Shown in pieces: positions 10,020 to 22,548 of a stretch of DNA of 64,000 nucleotides; position 1 is the stretch's first letter, and every line of letters starts with the position of its first letter. The DNA lies in the NCBI GenBank assembly GCA_037178675.1, contig JAYMGJ010000004.1, forward strand, positions 19,022-83,021, written 5' to 3'. Position numbers and translations under genes: made by a program. This DNA comes from Scleroderma bovista. Its lineage: Eukaryota; Basidiomycota; Agaricomycetes; Boletales; Sclerodermataceae. Below the pieces are notes generated by a model, which saw only the letters and a list, made by a program, of their open reading frames with translations, searched no databases and was not told where the DNA came from.

Positions 10020-10960
10020 GGTCGAAAGCGAACGTTGGTATGAAGCATTGGGCATGGCATGATCCGGCCGTAACGTGAAGGTTGAAAATCTCAGTCGTAT
10101 AATGAACTGTACTTCAAATGAATTCACTGGATAATTGCGTATGTGACCTGGGGTCCTTCAAGGACTGAGGTCTCCACGTTTCCTAGTATTGGGAGCAAAA
10201 TCATAAATCGGACACCAAAATCTGCACCATACTACAAGCACTACATCGTACCTGGCATGTCTTCGTTCCAGAGGGGAACCGACGTAAAGTTTTGACATGC
10301 TTTGTTGGCCGTGTTGGCCAGTTTCATGGTGATTCCAAAGGAGACCGCGATTTTTGTGCCACAACGGTATGATATGGCCTTCGTGATGGTCACTTCCTAG
10401 AAGGTATAATATTCGTGTACACAGCCGCGACTGGCACTGTAATGCGATGTGATCGACAGGGACGCTCGGGAAGACATACCTACTTGAGTAAAACGAAGTG
10501 CTGTTTTCGAAACTGGAAACACATGTAAGTATGGGAGCAAGGAAAAATTGATTGATATTAATTAGGTGGCAATGTTTCGGGCTGAGATGCTCAATTGGCC
10601 GTGTTGAGGACCGCCATACAATGGCCAGGTGAGCAGAGCAGTCGATATTCGCGGAGATCATCCACCGGATATGAAAGAACCAACGGAATTGGAGCTGTGG
10701 TCGAAACAGATTCAGCGTCGACAATGGTTGCCACTGAATTGTCGGAAATCAACAGGCTGATCCGCTGAGGGCGTTTGTAGCAGGAGGGTTTTGTTTTAGA
10801 CTTTGTCAGCTCACCACATGATGTGGCTGTCCGCTCTGCACAGCCACACTGGCATCAGGGCGTTGGGCGGACGGGCGAGTCTTGTCCCCGTTGATCTCGT
10901 ATACCTGCCTGTCTTTTTCGTCGCTGTGCGTCTACACTGTTGTATTTCTTTGCTTGCTTT
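10020..10960. other. 5' flank of the F-BAR gene with duplicate-unit remnants
   Basis: The stretch 10,020-10,160 matches the tail of units 1 and 2, including 'ctcagtcgtataatg' versus 'tgagtcgtatagtg' and a 'gtgtgaccttcgaccc' type block. From 10,190 it matches 7,331-7,985. A 188-codon minus-strand frame at 10,158-10,724 shows no family resemblance and is not preserved in the duplicate, so I treat it as chance. The promoter of the F-BAR gene must lie here, and I could not identify a specific TATA box. Confidence 0.4.
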
Positions 10961-10965
10961 CGGTT

Positions 10966-10990
10966 TCACACCCACACCCACACCCACACC
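10966..10990 (+). repeat. CCCACA microsatellite in the F-BAR 5' leader
   Basis: About four units of cacacc/cccaca lie roughly 90 bp upstream of the start codon, within a pyrimidine-rich leader. The duplicate at about 7,960 keeps only 'acaccca'. Confidence 0.6.
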
Positions 10991-11077
10991 AACTACTACC
11001 AGTGACCCATCCTTACCACCCCCTCGACCTTCCACCGCTACCACTACATCTACGCATCTGCAACCATCTCATCCAGG

Positions 11078-14000
11078 ATGTCGTCGTCGGCCAGACGGCA
11101 GCCATCCACTACATCACTCTCCAAGTTCGCCCGCTCGCCCTCAACCGGTCCAGACGACTATGTCAACGCCAATGGCGCCCGCTCACTCGACTTTTGTAAT
11201 GCCTTCTGGGGTGTTGGCGATGGCGGCGTCGACGTCTTGTTTGCGCGAATGCGTGGTGCGACAAGGACAATGGAAGAGTTGAAGAATTTCTGGAAAGAGA
11301 GGTGAGTCTGTTGCTGCGGATGGATGTGTGTCAACCTGGTGCCGGTGGGGGTACTGGGGGGGGCTTGGTTCCCATTTCTCTCGATTCGTACTTCCTGTGT
11401 ACGAGACGGGAAGAACCGCAGTTGTTCATATAACGCTTACGTCCTACATATTAACAACACATTGCCACCCACCCCACTGATAGCCCCACTTCCGCCAACT
11501 AACAACACATCTTACCTGACAGAGCTGCCATCGAAGACGATTATGCAAAACGACTCACCAAGTTAGCAAAGATGTCTATAGGCAAAGACGAGATCGGGTG
11601 AGTGGGCATTTCTTTTCTTCTCTGTCTCAGGCGATATCATAACATATTCGGATTGGACGTGGACATTTCCAACTTTTCTTCCGGGAAGTTTGATAGATCC
11701 CGGTCCTTCGTTGTCCGGGCGCAATCTTGTTCATCCAATGCCTCAAGACAGAATCTTAGCTAATCATGTCATTATCCACTTTACAGGGAGCTCCGCAACT
11801 CAATCGACACACTGCGTCTAGAAACAGATAAACAAGCTGGGTGCCACATGCAGCTCGCCCAGCAGGTTCGCTCCGAACTCGAGGGCCAGGTCGCCGCCTT
11901 CGCCGCCAAACAGCAGCAGCACAAAAAGGTCTACCAAGCTGCAATCGAGAAGGAGTACCGCATAAAGCAAACACGCGAGCAGCATGCCGCCAAGGCTCGC
12001 GAGAAGTACGAGTCTGACTGTGTTCGTATCAACTCGTACACCGCCCAGAGCACACTCGTGCAGGGCAAGGACCTTGAAAAGATCCATCTCAAGCTGGAGA
12101 GAGCCCAGCAGACGGTGCAAGTCAACGAGAATGACTACGTACAGTTCACACGCGTACTGCAGGAGACGATGCAGAAATGGGAGCAGGATTGGAAAGCATT
12201 TTGCGATTGCTGCCAGGATCTCGAGGAGGAGAGGATGGAGTTTATGAAGGACAACATGTGGGCCTATGCCAATGCTGTCTCGACCGTATGTGTTTCCGAC
12301 GACGAGGTGCGTGTTCGCCTGGCTGCGCCATTTCTCCCCTTCACCCATCACCTACCGTTTATATCCGTTACAGTCATGCGAAAAAATGCGTCTCGCACTC
12401 GAACAAATGGAGCCCGAGAAAGAAATGGAAAACTTTGTCCGTGACTACAGCACCGGCAATGCCATCCCAGAACCGCCTACATTCATTAACTACGCCAACA
12501 CCGATGCTCCGCCCGTCAACCACAACCGCATCGTCACTCGTCCCGCCCTATTCGCGCGTACATCTCAGCGTCCCCCCAAGTCCGGCGCTGTATCCCCGCT
12601 CGACGAGGGATCGCCATTCGACATCGCTGGCACTGCAAACCACGCTGGCGTCGGTGCGGGCGGTGGCCCCTCGATGGAAGGAAGCACCATGTCGAGGAGC
12701 GGGACACAAAAATCACAGAGCGGCCGGTCCTACGCGAACGGCGTCAACGGACACGTGTCCCCGCCCTTGCGTGACGGGCAGCCCCAACCCATCCAGGTCC
12801 AGACACAACCGCCCTCGGTACAGTCACAGACACAGGCGCCCGCTCCACAGAGACGCAACAGCGCCGCGTCCATGCTCATGCGCACATCTCAACCCCCCTC
12901 CCACAGACACTCGCGTTCGATTCATTCTCAGTCCCACGGGCCTGCGTACGGTCCCGACCCGGTCGATCCGAGCGTATCGAGCACGCAGCTTGTGATTGGG
13001 AACAGAGCGTGGGACGTTGACCCGTCCAAGGATCCTCAGCTGCAACAGCCGCGACCCGGTGCAAACGGTAGCGTCGGCCAGGGGCCCGCGCCCTCGCGTA
13101 CGTCTCCTCCCGTCACCGCAGGTGAGGACCCTCTTGTGAAGCAGATGGCAGAGTTAAGCACTGCTGCTGCAGCGAGTGGCTCCACTGGGAGGCGTAACAC
13201 CATTGTCCGGCGGGACGTCCCTCCCCTGTCGTCACCCCCTGGTACGAGTTCCCGTGCATCCCCGCCTGGCGCTGGTGTCGTCTGGAGCAATGACAAAGGT
13301 GAGACACTCGCCATGCCCCCTTCTGGCCCAAGCAGCACGCGAGACTTCCGTAACAGCGCTGAAATTGTCGTGGGTGGTTATCCCCTGGCGCCGTCTCGCT
13401 CCGCCTCTCCGAATCCTGTCCCACCCCGAGCTGCCCTCGCTGCGCCCCCTTCTCGAGCTGACTCGTCATCTTCACCTTCCTCAGTATCTCACCCAGCCGC
13501 ATCGAACATACCCGTCGAGCAGATCGTTACGAATTACCAGCGGCCGTTCCCCGGTGAACCTGGGCGAAGCAGGGCCAACTCCATTGTCGGGCAGCCACCG
13601 CCAAATCCGCCTCCGTCGTCTTCGACATCGGCATTGATCGCCGGCGGTGGACAGGGTCTAACTCATAGCCCGATTCAGCAGCAGGAACCTGGGACGCGAC
13701 CGACGAGTCGTGCTGGGTATCCTGGGATCGGTACCACGTCGCTCGTTGGACGTGCGCCCTCCCCCGTACGTCCGACATCCGCAGGCGCAGGCGCGATGCA
13801 GCCGTATAACAGGGCAGGGCCGGTCGTTGCCGCAGCAGCAGCAGCGGGCAACGGAGGCCAACAGCACTCAGTCGCGCCCTCAAATCCTGTCGGAATTGCA
13901 CTCGGCCCTGACGGCCGTGTCGTGCACGACCAGATGGCTGTTCAGCAGCGTCATCCACTCCACCGCCCCTCGTCCTCTACTGGCGGGCAGGTGCAAATGC

Positions 14001-14833
14001 AAGGGTACCCTCCCGGTCCTGGGCCTGCGTTGACGAATCACCAGATGTATGGCGGTGCGGGTGCAGGTTATGCCGATGGACGCATGGGACAGGTCCCCCC
14101 ACCTTCGCAGCCGCCCTCGCGCAACGATTATTATGGTGCCGTCGTTCCATCCTCTGCTCAGGGACACGGGGCCTACGGGCATCCCACGCACTATGACACG
14201 CATCCGTCGCAGTACAATGCGCCGCCACCACCCTCGTCGTATGGTGGTAATAGCGGGTATGGTCCGCCTGCGCGCCATCCGAGTGTGAGTGGGGGCGGTG
14301 CGGGTGCGTACGGTGGTGGGCAATACCAGCAGCAGCAGCAGCAGCCACCGCAGAACTATCACCCGCAGCATCAGATGGTACATGGGAACAATCAGCCGCA
14401 ACAGCAGCAGCTGCAGATGCGGTATTATGGAGGGGGCGGTAATAATGGGAACAATGGCGCAGGGTTTAGGGCGCCGAGTCCTGCTGTTGCGAGGTCGCCG
14501 TCGCCGCAGCCACCGAGGGGGCAGCATCCACCAACGTGTTCGTATACAGACGATGGGAAGCCAATATTATTCTATGGTACGTCGTATCCTTTCCTGCACC
14601 GTTTTCAGATACTGAAGGATTGTATTCTTGCTTCGTTGCTGCTCTCCACTGCAGTGAAAGCTTTGTACGACTATACCGCTACGATCGACGAGGAGTTCGA
14701 TTTCCAGTCTGGGGACATCATTGCTGTTACAGACACGCCCGAGGACGGGTGGTGGTCTGGTGAGCTGCTTGACGAGGCAAGGAAGCAGCCAGGGAGACAT
14801 GTGTTCCCGAGCAACTTTGTGTGCTTGTTCTAG
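11078..14833 (+). CDS. F-BAR and SH3 domain protein, Cdc15/Imp2/Hof1-type septation scaffold
   Basis: Five exons (11078-11301, 11523-11597, 11787-12285, 12374-14576, 14655-14833) encode about 1,059 residues. The N-terminus carries an F-BAR domain (about 17-300) with FCNAFWG, DVLFARMRGATRT, EELKNFWKERAAIE, DDYAKRL, long charged coiled-coil helices and the closing YSTGNAIPEPP. Residues about 310-1,000 are a low-complexity, Pro/Ser/Gln-rich linker with a short polyglutamine run near residue 917. The last 60 residues form an SH3 domain (ALYDYTA, FDFQSGD, GWWSGEL, FPSNFV). In yeasts such proteins bind the plasma membrane at the division site and link it to the actomyosin ring and septum synthesis. 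SH3 at the very end with one F-BAR fits Cdc15/Imp2/Hof1 better than Bzz1, which has two SH3 domains. Intron 4 falls just before SH3. The start at 11,078 is the first ATG in frame with the domain and all splice phases agree. Confidence 0.92.
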
Positions 14834-15589
14834 GCGTTGAGCGTTGAGGCATCGTGTTTCGGTGTGTTGTCATGATTATGAAGTGGACGGATGTGATGAC
14901 TATCATTGCGCGGCCAAAGCGATCTAGGAGGCAGAGCGATGAGCGTTTGCCGAATGGCTTGGCGGGCTGGCTGACAATAGCTGCGTCGATCATTCCAATG
15001 AAGGCCAAAAATACCAACGCCTTTCTAATGTGTTCCGGCCACATCTTCTTGATTTCCTATGCATGTGCTTCCAAATCTATGATCGTCCCTGGCACCAAGA
15101 TTTGTTTTTTATCTGCTTTGGCCATCGCGTTTAACGCATCTTCGTCTCGGTCAGGGACCTCTTGATTCTTTGTAACAGTGATGTCAGACAAGGTGGTTTA
15201 TCGACAAATCATCGATACTGTCTTCTGGACACATTGGATTCTTTATTTTGTGTTCTTCTCATCATGTACCCTCCGTCATCTGTCGCTATTGTTGGATATC
15301 CAATCTGATTTCGTTCATGTTCCCCATAGTGGATCTCAGTTAATGTCCATACCGATGCTAATCTGTTATGACCGTTGGCTTCGCTATTTGTATAGCGACT
15401 CACCAGAACAGCAGCAGTCAGTCAGGAAGTCCATTACATCACGTACCACCAAAGAACAGGAAAACGAAAAACCAGCTTCTGCAACTCCCCATTACAGATT
15501 AGCAGCAAAGCAAATGATATAAGTTACTTGAAAATAAAAATAAAAATTACTTCCACACGATGATTCGCTCTTGATACAACCAAGTTCAA
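14834..15589. other. Intergenic region, no supported gene
   Basis: 3' flank of the F-BAR gene. Open frames of about 100 codons on both strands (for example 14,854-15,165 + and 15,178-15,522 +) show no family resemblance. I treat them as chance frames. It is AT-richer around 15,520-15,560. Confidence 0.5.
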
Positions 15590-17060
15590 TCAGCTGGCTA
15601 CGTAAGATAAGATGGGATGGCGGTCATGAACCCGCAACCCCAGGTTACCAGTCCGAAGAGAAAGGGGTATTGGGCGAGACTGGTCCTGCGACGCGAGTGG
15701 TGCGGAAACCGTAGGCATCATAGCCCGACGTTCGGGAAGGGTCTTGTGACGCTGTGGGCCTGAATAACTGGGTTGACTGTACAGTGGTAATGTAATCTGG
15801 CGCTGCGGTAGCCGTGCCTGAGGCTGGGTATGATCAACGCGTGATTTCTGCGCTACTTCTGATTCCGAGGTTGATGATGATGATACACTGGAAGGAGCGG
15901 GTGGTCGCCAGTGGGCCATTTCTGGGTTCATGAGGGGTAAAGCCGACGGTGGTCGATCTTCAGACGAGTCATCAGGTTTGGGGGGATCTACGACGACGGG
16001 GATGCGGGATTGGAGGTATAATGTACCGAAGTAGGCAGTGTAGAGGACGACTACATAGTCATCGTGTAATTGAGGCGTGAGAACAGCACACAGGCGCATG
16101 TGTGACTTACGGAGAACGGGAATGATCCAACTGCCTATGAGCGTGTATGTATCGAGACGCTTGCATGCGCCGACTTCGTCAGGGGCTACACAGCAACCGG
16201 TAAACAAAAGACCGATCACGAGTGTGGGAGATCACTTTAGTACATATGTACATTGGTCCGGACAGCGAATTCTGGAATTGAAGTAGGCGAACGCAATGGC
16301 GGTGCCTAATGCAACGTCAGAAGGACAGAAATGGGCCGTGTATGTACGTCATCAGGGACCTTGAACCTTGAAGCACGTACCAATCTGCAAAACCAAAAGT
16401 TTAAAATCAGACGCGCAGCGTCCAGCCAGACTCGGAACTCCAATATTAGTCTAGAGGTCATTATTTAAGAGCCTCAGGGAGGAAGTCCGAAGTCTCCATA
16501 GTACTTACAGCACAGGCAGTACCACGACCGTGATTCCATTCGTGAGCATGAGAAGTGTCAGCAATGACCCTAGATGATCTGCTGTTTCAATGCTCAGCGA
16601 ATCATGCAGGTGGCACATGGGTGCTTACGCAAAATGGTATCTGAGATATCCCACCGCATGAATACCTCGACAGACAAGAGAACGAGCCAAACGAAAGCAA
16701 TGATCACGATCATACAGGCTGCAATGGGGTGTCACCGATGAAACACAGAGGGTACTAGGATCATGGCAACACACTAAAGGTAATCGCGCGAACAGTGAAG
16801 AATGTCGGAAACGACACCATGGCCATATTGAACACTATGTTTGAATGGGGTAAGATATGGCCAGTCTTCTGGCAGAGACCACGTTAGGGTGACCGTGAGG
16901 AGAGCACAAAGTCATGCATGTCATGCATCGTGTCGTTAAGCGTGGTGAGCACCCTCGCGACTGTCAGACACAAGATCTAGGGTTTGCTTTGTTTACTAAC
17001 AAAAGGAAGGGAATAATATTGACACAAATGGCAGTCATCTAACTACCACACTTACTAGAA
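15590..17060 (-). CDS. Hypothetical multi-pass membrane protein (basidiomycete, family not identified)
   Basis: Minus-strand exons can be followed from about 17,055 (MTAICVNIIPFLL) down to the stop at 15,590. Resolved pieces include a hydrophobic exon MIVIIAFVWLVLLSVEVF near 16,700, another (LGSLLTLLMLTNGITVVVL) near 16,550, and TLIGSWIIPVL near 16,125. The last is joined by a 60-nt intron (16,051-16,110) to VLYTAYFGTLYLQS. The final exon adds a ~150-residue polar, Pro/Ser-rich cytosolic tail. At least three or four membrane spans with a long disordered C-tail resemble the many uncharacterised 7-TM proteins of mushrooms, but I cannot name a domain. The 5' exons are not confidently joined in one frame, so it may be partly decayed. 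Confidence 0.4.
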
Positions 17061-18890
17061 GTCAGACTACTTGTTGACGCTTTTCATGAACCGCAGGTAC
17101 CTCGTCTTCTGGGTGCACCCCAGCAACGTGACAGTATAGCACTATTTATCTTTCCGAGCTTACTCGAGTCCGCGAGTCCGACTTTCTTTTTGGTGACCGA
17201 ATCAAGCTAGAGCAAGTTTGAACTGACCCTTGCACATTCCATTCACATGTTTCAGCCCACACTAGGCATAGCTAGTAGCGCATTCTTGCGGTAGGACTCA
17301 CTCGCTACTACATTTATCTCCGTCCTGGCCTGAGCCAACCGTACTCATCCATCATTTAGCCGATGCAATTTGCGTAATGTCCTGGGGGGGGGGGGGGCAC
17401 CTCATAACATCGTTAGCGTGATCTAGTAACCTCGTGCAAGCGTTTGCGACAACCGAAATGTCCACTTATCCCTTTTGGAGCCCTCATGACTCACAAGTCT
17501 CTCGCAACGTCCATGTCTCACTGTGTTGGCCACCATCTTTGACGTCACTCTTAGCATCTCGGCGCTGCTTACCAGTTCGATGCTACTGCACGAATCTGCA
17601 TAAGCGTAGCTGTAGGTTTGAGCGAGTCGACTCTTGTTTCCGATGCATCTCGACGGCGCTACTACCTGAGCGTGGCGCGGGTTTCAGTTATTCATAGCAC
17701 ATCATGGTGTGTGATCATTTCTTCATCCTATTATCCGAGCCAAGGAGCTAAGAGCATATGAGGCAGGGGTAGAACCCTTCTACGATCCATGTATGTAAGT
17801 CAGGGCTGGCGAGTAACTGAGCCTATTTTTTTTTCGAGGTAACGACGCGATGCCGCGTTTGCGTCATCGAGCTGGGCATATTCCGTCACTTTTTTCGCCG
17901 AACGTGGTTCCACAGCGATTGGCGCTAGCTCTGGTAAAGTGCATTCCTAGCTGGTTATATTCTTTCGGGCTCCGTACTACATACAAGGGACTAGGGCCCC
18001 GCCGGCTTCTGCCCGTGTATACTGATAAGTTTGATCGGATGTCAGCAGATGCTGACGTCGGCGTTCTTTCCGAGACGAGTTGTGAAGCAAAGCCAGATGC
18101 CGTTACATGGTGGAATACATAACTTAGCCTTCTTGACATACAACGAAAGTGTATCAACACCCTTGATCACGGACGTTGCGCGGTTCTGCATTACTATCGC
18201 TTGACAGGGCCGATTGTCTCGGACCCTCTCATTGCATATGTGGTCAGTAATGCTTGTCCCATTTGGCCAGGTTGACCCATCAAGTCACTGTAGATGCACG
18301 TGGGAGAGGCTTAACATTATAACTCCGAGATACCATCGGATTATAAAGATTCAGGGGTACAAAATCAGCATGTGGTCCGACTCGGCCAAAGTCCTATCAT
18401 ACTCACATTAGGGTCTAAAACCAGCGGGCATACCTGGAGCAAGGCTATGCATGTGGGGATTATGATGTATAGCTGAAAACCGAAACCGCTACATTCATAA
18501 ATCAGTTATGTGCAGGGTTCTGATGGACTCCAAGAACAAAGACATAGCGCAGAGGCGACACTTGCTTGCAAGCGACCCTGCTCAAGATGCCGTGCTCTGT
18601 TCAAAGGCTTTGGTTCTGGAAGACAGTCGATAGTAGTCCCATTTGGGCACATCGCGATATAATGTTAGGGTGCTGTTGTCCTTCAGGATTGTAAATAAAG
18701 GCTATCAGGAAAGGCAGGAACGAAACGGTAGACCTCTTCTGATGGCCGCCGCGCTGTGAATGGAGTGACCTTGTGGATATGCGCATCCAGGGCCACGAGT
18801 GGACGATGATTTGCTGTAGACTGTAGTAGTATTAGGCACGCCAATGTCTTGATCCCGCGAAACTGGGACCCACGGAGTCTTACAACGAAG
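17061..18890. other. No supported gene; contains a G14 homopolymer
   Basis: Open frames are short and conflict between strands (for example 17,434-17,697 + and 17,850-18,122 + against 17,864-18,160 -). No domain or splice-consistent model was found. A run of fourteen G lies at 17,384-17,397. Confidence 0.5.
17384..17397 (+). repeat. G14 homopolymer
   Basis: Fourteen consecutive G residues, flanked by 'tcct' and 'caccTc'-like sequence. It could be a genuine G-tract, a G-quadruplex-prone site, or an assembly gap closed by low-quality sequence. Confidence 0.9.
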
Positions 18891-18894
18891 GGAG

Positions 18895-19850
18895 GATGAA
18901 TGAACGTGGGATATCGTCAGTCGCTGAATGTGGACACGGCAGGAGAACCAGTGATGGAGGACCCCTACGCGAATCTGGCCCGGATCTGGTACGGAGAGGG
19001 AGGCATTGTGCACTCGCGGTGCATCGGGAGGACACCCGGATGTACAACGTTTGGCAGCCACTTGGCCAGTGTTAGGCTTTGTGCGCAGGTAAGGTTATGT
19101 CAGTGTGCACACAAACTTGTGTCAGCCAGAAACTGCGGTATGCCCGAGTATGTACTAGGCTGAATGTTTCTGCTATTTGATGATGTGATACAAATGATAG
19201 CGCTATAAGAGAACCTAGCTTGGGTAGTACCTAATCCATGTACGGCTACAACAGAATGAAACTTAGCTTGTTGAATGCAGGTCGCCGCCGGGTGCTGCAG
19301 GAACGTTCTGACATCGGAGATGCGGTGTTCGACCATACTACTACTATGCAGCTTCCTTTTTGGTGCTCCGGAGGGAGCTTGCAAGGCAAGACTTTCAGCG
19401 TCTGGTACCAACCTCACGCCGGGTGCCGGTACATGCCACACACAGCTTCAGTCGTCCGTGGAGGTTAGGACATGTGCTATGATGAGTCGGGTATACTTGA
19501 GTTGCCACAAGCAGTGTTTCCGTGACAAGTGTACTGCTGCATGGAGAAATCCGTGACATATCCCCAGTTTGGATGGACGGGGATCATGGCATATAAGAGG
19601 GGCGGGATCGACCTCACCTTCCCAGATACTATTACTATGCGCCCCTACACCATCTACGAGCACCCAGACTTCTCTGTTCCGTCAGGCAGCGTATCCACAT
19701 TGCGCACTGTCGCAACTGCGCTCACCGTCGTCGCTGCATCGTCAGCAGCTGTTTATGAACTCATCGCACACAAGTCGAGGTACGTGCGGATCTTGCTTTG
19801 GATTATCCCCTCCTGCTAAACGCACGGCCAATAGTATCCCCTTCTTGTCA
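18895..19850 (+). other. Coding-like islands of an unrecognised gene
   Basis: Plus-strand frames read like protein in pieces, for example DPYANLARIWYGEGGIVH (about 18,960-19,015) followed by RTPGCTTFG, and FDHTTTMQLPFWCSGG (about 19,330). A later piece ends in a hydrophobic stretch near 19,690-19,760. Splice-like borders exist ('gaatgcag' near 19,280, 'aggtacgtg' at 19,780), but I could not assemble one continuous frame. It may be a degenerate or fast-evolving gene, and no function is assigned. Confidence 0.25.
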
Positions 19851-20353
19851 TGATCGCAACCCCCTCTTGTGTTGTCGAACGAGACCTAAACCCCATCACA
19901 TCATATCCGTAATCTCCATTCACGACTCAATCAACATCTTGCAACGCACAAAGGCTTTCCATCCACAGTATATGCAAATCCCATGAGCCCGATTCTCAAC
20001 GGGGCAGAGTGTAGGATATCTGCGGTGAATCGGAACCGCAGAGGCAATGTACCATAATGGTTATAATATCAGGGGCAGGCAGGGAACTCGTTGGCACCAG
20101 GCTGACGAGGCTGGTGAAGGCTGCTGTAGGTTGTGGGCCTGCACTATGTATGTATCTATACTTGTTTATGCTAAGGGCTCTTCGCGGGTTGTTATTTTCA
20201 CTATATATGTTTGTTTCTGCAACGCACCTGGTTTTTCTTAGGTCTGGACAGTGTCAACGGGTCGTCTGATCAAAGGCACAATAAAGTGGGAATCTGCATC
20301 TTTCGAGTGCGCCAAGTAGCGTGCGACAAACCAACGGACGGAAAGGGGTGCAG
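19851..20353. other. No supported gene
   Basis: 3' flank of the coatomer zeta gene, which is transcribed toward it. Only short overlapping frames are present. Confidence 0.5.
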
Positions 20354-21061
20354 TTACAGTTGCTGTATCCTCTGTTGGACCTTTTCCCTGACCGTCTGAT
20401 ATGCACTCATGAGAGTTTGCTCATTGATCACGATCTCCGTCGTATCTGCCTTGGGCCGACTTACTCTCGACGCGATTGTCGTCGAGTCCGTCTCCACGAT
20501 GATCCTGTAAACGCGCGTTCTCTCGGTCAGTCCTCTCCGCCCCACCTCCCCAAGGCAAACGAAAGAGCGCACCCATCATCGATCGTCTCGTCCAAGCACA
20601 ACAGCACCAGATCCAAATTCTCCAACACAACCCTCTTCTCGACCTGGTTTCTTAGCAAGAGATGTACGGCATCAGACAGAGCCACCAGCGCGCTATGGAG
20701 CATAATCTCGTTCTCGGACGGTCCACCAATGATGTAGAATATGAGGTCGAGGGAGTGCCGATACACGGCGAGGTGCGAGTCGTACAGGATGATGTCGCCT
20801 ACGCAACAGGAAGAATGAGAGAATCCGACGTCAGACACGAGATGTACCAAGGAGGGACAATAACGCACCACCAGGCTTCTTCGTTTTCCCCCAGAGTCCC
20901 TTCTCAAATGCCCGCTGGTCCTTGAGTGTTGTGAGGCTCTTGCTTACATCTGCAGCATTGGGATGGCTTTTTGGGCGGTAGTACTTTGCAAGGACACGAT
21001 GGCCCTCTGCGTCGAGGATGAGGAAAGCGCTGACCGTGTAGAGCGAGAGGTTGAGGGACAT
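20354..21061 (-). CDS. RET3: Coatomer subunit zeta (COPI coat)
   Basis: Three minus-strand exons, 21061-20872, 20798-20573 and 20504-20354, give 188 residues with consistent splice phases (1, then 2). The protein reads MSLNLSLYTVSAFLILDAEG, then RVLAKYY, LKDQRAFEKGLW, DIILYDSHLAVYRHSLDL, ENEIMLHSALVALSDA, LLLRNQVEKR and LDETIDDGIIVETD, which is the longin-type fold and signature of zeta-COP. Zeta pairs with gamma in the F-subcomplex of the COPI coat, which drives Golgi-to-ER retrieval. Length agrees with yeast Ret3p (189). The C-terminus ends in a basic and glutamine-rich helix (REKVQQRIQQL). Both introns are short (73 and 68 nt). This is a core single-copy gene and a good anchor for synteny. 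Confidence 0.97.
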
Positions 21062-22540
21062 GGATGAAGCGGGTGGGCAGTTCGCGTTGGGGAGACGTGG
21101 AGGGAATAGCGTGGGAAAGATGTACTTGAACTGCTACTACACCACTATTTAGTATTTGTTGGCTTCAACCTTCAACGTCAACCACTGTCTTTTTCATCCG
21201 ACCAATAGTATTAAGTGGAAAAAAGTGTGCTGCTGACTTCGGACGGTCAGTGACTCCCCTCCATCCGCATGAGCAAATAATTGTCCTCGAAAGTTTTTGT
21301 CCAGGACTATAGGCAGACCGGAGGCTCGAAGGACGAGTCGACGACAGTCCGTTCCTTCGCGACTACGATGCAACAGTTTACCACTGTGAAACTGTTGGCC
21401 ATCTCATGCGCATCATAATACTGTTTTTTTGTGGGGCACGCTCAACGTTAGTCTCCCCTAAGTTGACCAAAGATCCGACCAAAGATCCGACAGAAGACAA
21501 TCGTTCTCTCTCGACTATGGTTCAAAATCCACCTCCATGTTGGCTTTCTGTCATGTTATACCACGTCCAGTGGTCTCGCTTAGCGCATTCGTTTTTCCTT
21601 CTCGAATCTCGCCTGTCCACTGACCTCTTCCCGGAGAATAATGCATTTGAAGACGTAAGTAATGAATACAGCTTATGACATTTGTCTTCCCCTCCCTACG
21701 CCCGTTCCATGTGGGCTTCAGTTGAATTGCTTTCAAGGTGCGGCCTTTTACATAAAAGTTATAAGGTTTCGACGCTTTATACCTTTATGCTACACTTTCT
21801 ACCTATGGGCCGTCTAGTTATGGCCCTTGTGGCGTACCGACGTCCCCGAGCATGTGAATGCACCACCGGCCAGGTCTTAAGGTCTGCCTCGTTTTCGTCG
21901 TGCCTATTAGACGCGCCTGACGTGGTGGGGCGGGGTTTGTGACCTTACTAGGCGTTGTCTGCGTGAACAGTTTCGGTCGTCTACGCAAAACCGAGAAGAA
22001 AGCAAGGGCACTACAATCACACTCTGATCTTTGTCTGCTTTTGTGCATTTATGTTCTTTGAAGGTGAAACTTTTGGATTTGTAGCGTGCATACTTCGCAT
22101 CTCCCGGCTACCTGCAAGGAAGCCCAGCCAGCTTAGATGTATATGGTCAGTCAAAACATGCATCACATCCGGGTTTTCCCACTGGTTGACAAAGTACCCC
22201 ATGTCAGTAAATCTGATTGACATGCTCCTTTAGATCCCATGGCACTTTGCAGGGTAGCTGATTGCATATTATTGGAAAATGTATGAAAGTATGTGACCTT
22301 TCACTCTACTTGCCAGTGGGTCAAGCCACAGATCCTTGACATGCAATACCATTGCCCAGGTGTACTTTTTGAGGGTCTTCATACCCTTTGAGCTCCTGCA
22401 ACCAATGTGCATGTACCAAGACTCCCCAGCTTATATCAAAGTTTGGAATTGTCAACCTCATAAACTAATACACTCGCACCTATAAAGACGCTTCGTATGT
22501 GATCAGAGCCATGTACGCTCCCACTCATCATGAAATGCCG
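21062..22540. other. Upstream region of the coatomer zeta gene, no other supported gene
   Basis: The first few hundred bases must hold the minus-strand promoter. Frames such as 21,406-21,678 + and 21,682-21,942 + show no recognisable features and no splice-linked partner. A short direct repeat 'gaccaaagatccgac' occurs twice near 21,468-21,492. Confidence 0.45.
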
Positions 22541-22548
22541 AGTGTTGC

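Noticed and set aside
10158..10724. 188-codon open frame on the minus strand upstream of the F-BAR gene
   Set aside because: No family resemblance, odd composition rich in His, Ser and Arg, and not kept open in the related stretch at 7,331-7,985.
13036..14527. Long open frames on the minus strand inside the F-BAR gene
   Set aside because: They are antisense shadows of the GC-rich, low-complexity linker exon; the plus frame has the F-BAR and SH3 domains.
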